Shown here piece after piece: positions 56,541 to 58,146 of a stretch of DNA of 58,146 bases (position 1 is the stretch's first letter; each line of letters begins with the position of its first letter). Below the pieces are notes generated by a model. The model ran no database searches. It had not been told where the DNA came from and saw nothing but the letters and a program-made list of their open reading frames with translations. A program made the translations under genes and the position numbers. This stretch comes from Larix sibirica (taxonomy: Eukaryota; Streptophyta; Pinopsida; Pinales; Pinaceae), in the NCBI GenBank assembly GCA_004151065.3, contig NWUY0304529779.1, forward strand, positions 1 through 58,146, read 5' to 3'.

Positions 56541-57600
56541 TATTTCCGCCCGGAGGGTAGGTGGGAACAATGAGAAACTGTATGGTTTCGTTAGGTAGGT
56601 TTTCAGATCCGGAGGTCGCTGGCTTTGCTATGCCATTGGTGGGTAAAAACTACTATAATAAAAACTACTGAATAATCAATGGCTGCTTTATGATAGGCAT
56701 GGTAAACTAAAGCAGCTATCAACTAAGTTAAAGGGAGTTTTTCCTCCCTGCTGGTGATAGTAAAGCATTAAATTCAAAAATAATTGAATAAATTCTGTCT
56801 GTGTAGTCTTCATTGAAAAAGGGGAAGTTTTGTCCATTCGATGATGGTATTTGTGTGCTGCAATGGCGATAGCAAGAAGAGCGGCGGAAACGCGTTTGTG
56901 GTATAAGGTAAGGGTAGGGTGACCTAAGAAAGGTAAGTTAATTATCTAAAATTGATATTGGAATTTGGGTGCTAAAAGGAAGGGCGGCACATTATTGGTA
57001 GGCAGTGGACTGGAATCGCGAGGTACTTAAATTATAAGGGAAAATTAATTAATGTGCTTAACGAAGACTTTACCTGTTCCCCAATGGAGTGGTACAATGC
57101 CTCCTTAAATTATTCGAAGTAGAAGCGAAGCACCAAGCGAATGGGCCCACTGGGTTAATGTATGGGGTGGTTCATTGGTAAATATAGGTACTACCTTGGT
57201 GCGCATCGGATAAGTCGTTGAGGAGCGTAGGTATACAGAATACATGCAAGGAGAGAGGGTCAGCAGATTCACGAGCTCGTTAAGTTAAGTATAGAATAAC
57301 TCCCTATAATAAATAGCTGGAACAAGCCATTCTCTCTATGAATAGTCAGGTTTGCTGCGATCCAGCTAATGAGATGTAGAAATTGGTCTGCGAACGTAGT
57401 TCACTTATCTTGTAAGGAGAAGGTTACTGGAAATATAGTAACATAAGAGAAAGAAATTTTACCCAGTAATGTCGATAAAAAATAGGCTTGCTACGCTGGT
57501 TTTCAAGGCGATGTAGATATAATTTAAAGACTTATTTCTATGTTGAGCGGCCAAGCGCATACGTAGTTCTCTAAAGCATAAGCCCCATAAGTATAAGCAA
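56541..57600. other. Gene-free stretch
   Basis: No gene or RNA is recognised. TACTATAATAAAAACTACT near 56,650 is a short direct repeat (AAAACTACT twice). The remainder is featureless. Confidence 0.4.
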
Positions 57601-57602
57601 TT

Positions 57603-58046
57603 TCATTTATTAGGCTCAACGGAATGTAGTCTAAGACATATTGAATCGAACCCACCAGCGGCTTTATGGGGAGTCAGGGTATAATGTACGAAATCCTGTC
57701 GGAAGAAAGTATGCTGCGATATGAGGGTTATAAGAGTAATGAAATTGTTTATGGTTGCAATGCCGACGAAGTGCACAAACGGTTGAGACAGTTGAGTCTC
57801 AGGCGCCTGAATCACTATTTTCGCGGCAAACTCCATAAGTTGTAAAAGAACACCTAGCAAATATTCTGGATGTACGAAGTGTGCGTTACCATAATGTAAT
57901 TCCAAATAGAATAAGTGTACCTCCACCAGTTGTGTTCCTTCATTTCGTCCTTTTTGTGAGGTACTAAAAAAAAGATCTAGTAGGTTGTAGTGTAAGGAGT
58001 GGGTGGTTCCGTGTTTTGTTAATTCTGCTGATCCTAGGTACTCCAT
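57603..58046 (-). CDS. Unrecognised ORF, 147 codons
   Basis: This minus-strand frame starts at an ATG at 58,046 and ends in TGA at 57,603. The frame stays open a further 13 codons upstream to a GTG at 58,085. The product begins MEYLGSAELTKHGTTHSLHY and is moderately hydrophobic around YLLGVLLQLMEFAAKIVI and FITLITLISQH, without a convincing signal peptide. Histidine is frequent. Unlike most frames here it does not lie in a visible repeat field. No family is recognised. A chance frame is likely, but it is the best ATG-started candidate in the window outside retroelements. Confidence 0.28.
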   Translation of the reverse strand: MEYLGSAELTKHGTTHSLHYNLLDLFFSTSQKGRNEGTQLVEVHLFYLELHYGNAHFVHPEYLLGVLLQLMEFAAKIVIQAPETQLSQPFVHFVGIATINNFITLITLISQHTFFRQDFVHYTLTPHKAAGGFDSICLRLHSVEPNK

Positions 58047-58146
58047 CACGGCATGGGTCAAAGGAGAAGCATTCTCGATCTGCACTACTACCTACTTCCC
58101 CTAAATTATCTCTAAAAGCAACAGCCACGAATAAATTGAATTCAAT

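Overview
The window looks like non-coding DNA from a very large vascular-plant mitochondrial genome, with a gymnosperm (conifer-type) genome the best guess. The reasons are indirect: about 58 kb without one intact recognisable protein gene, tRNA or rRNA; a broken group II intron-type reverse transcriptase; scattered, heavily decayed nuclear-type retroelement pieces (Ty3/gypsy and LINE) covering only a few kb and lacking visible LTRs; and pervasive short, degenerate repeats in local clusters and dispersed in both orientations. A nuclear origin cannot be excluded, but conifer nuclear DNA would normally show larger and better preserved LTR elements.

Layout. 1-4.2 kb: AT-rich dispersed repeats built on TATATGTAATTA, a G-quadruplex motif, and duplicated 70-80 bp blocks. 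4.27-5.61 kb: minus-strand Ty3/gypsy integrase relic followed by an archaeal-type RNase H relic. 6.3-9.93 kb: two divergent copies of the N-terminal part of a mitochondrial group II intron reverse transcriptase; the second runs into a near-complete RT core with two stops and a frameshift. Both are embedded in a degenerate ~30 bp repeat field. 9.93-13.0 kb: degenerate repeats. 13.03-13.6 kb: an exact 78 bp repeat (second copy at 26.16 kb) followed by a Ty3/gypsy RT relic. 13.6-28.3 kb: no genes seen, several repeat fields. 28.35-28.72 kb: minus-strand ORF with a CCHC zinc knuckle. 29.6-30.24 kb: Ty3/gypsy integrase relic. 31.1-31.7 kb: two local tandem arrays. 34.95-35.53 kb: gag-like relic. 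36.6-38.5 kb: AT-rich, ORF-poor tract. 50.4-50.77 kb: second gag-like relic. 52.6-54.2 kb: LINE ORF2 relic (endonuclease plus start of RT). 54.36-54.54 kb: three copies of a palindromic 11-mer. 55.5-56.5 kb: degenerate repeats. 57.6-58.05 kb: an unrecognised 147-codon ORF.

No operon, pathway or functioning gene system can be supported. What stands out is the architecture: repeat families shared by distant loci in both orientations, a duplicated intron-RT N-terminus, and an unexpected order of integrase and RNase H. Family assignments were made by recognising motifs by eye; no search was run.
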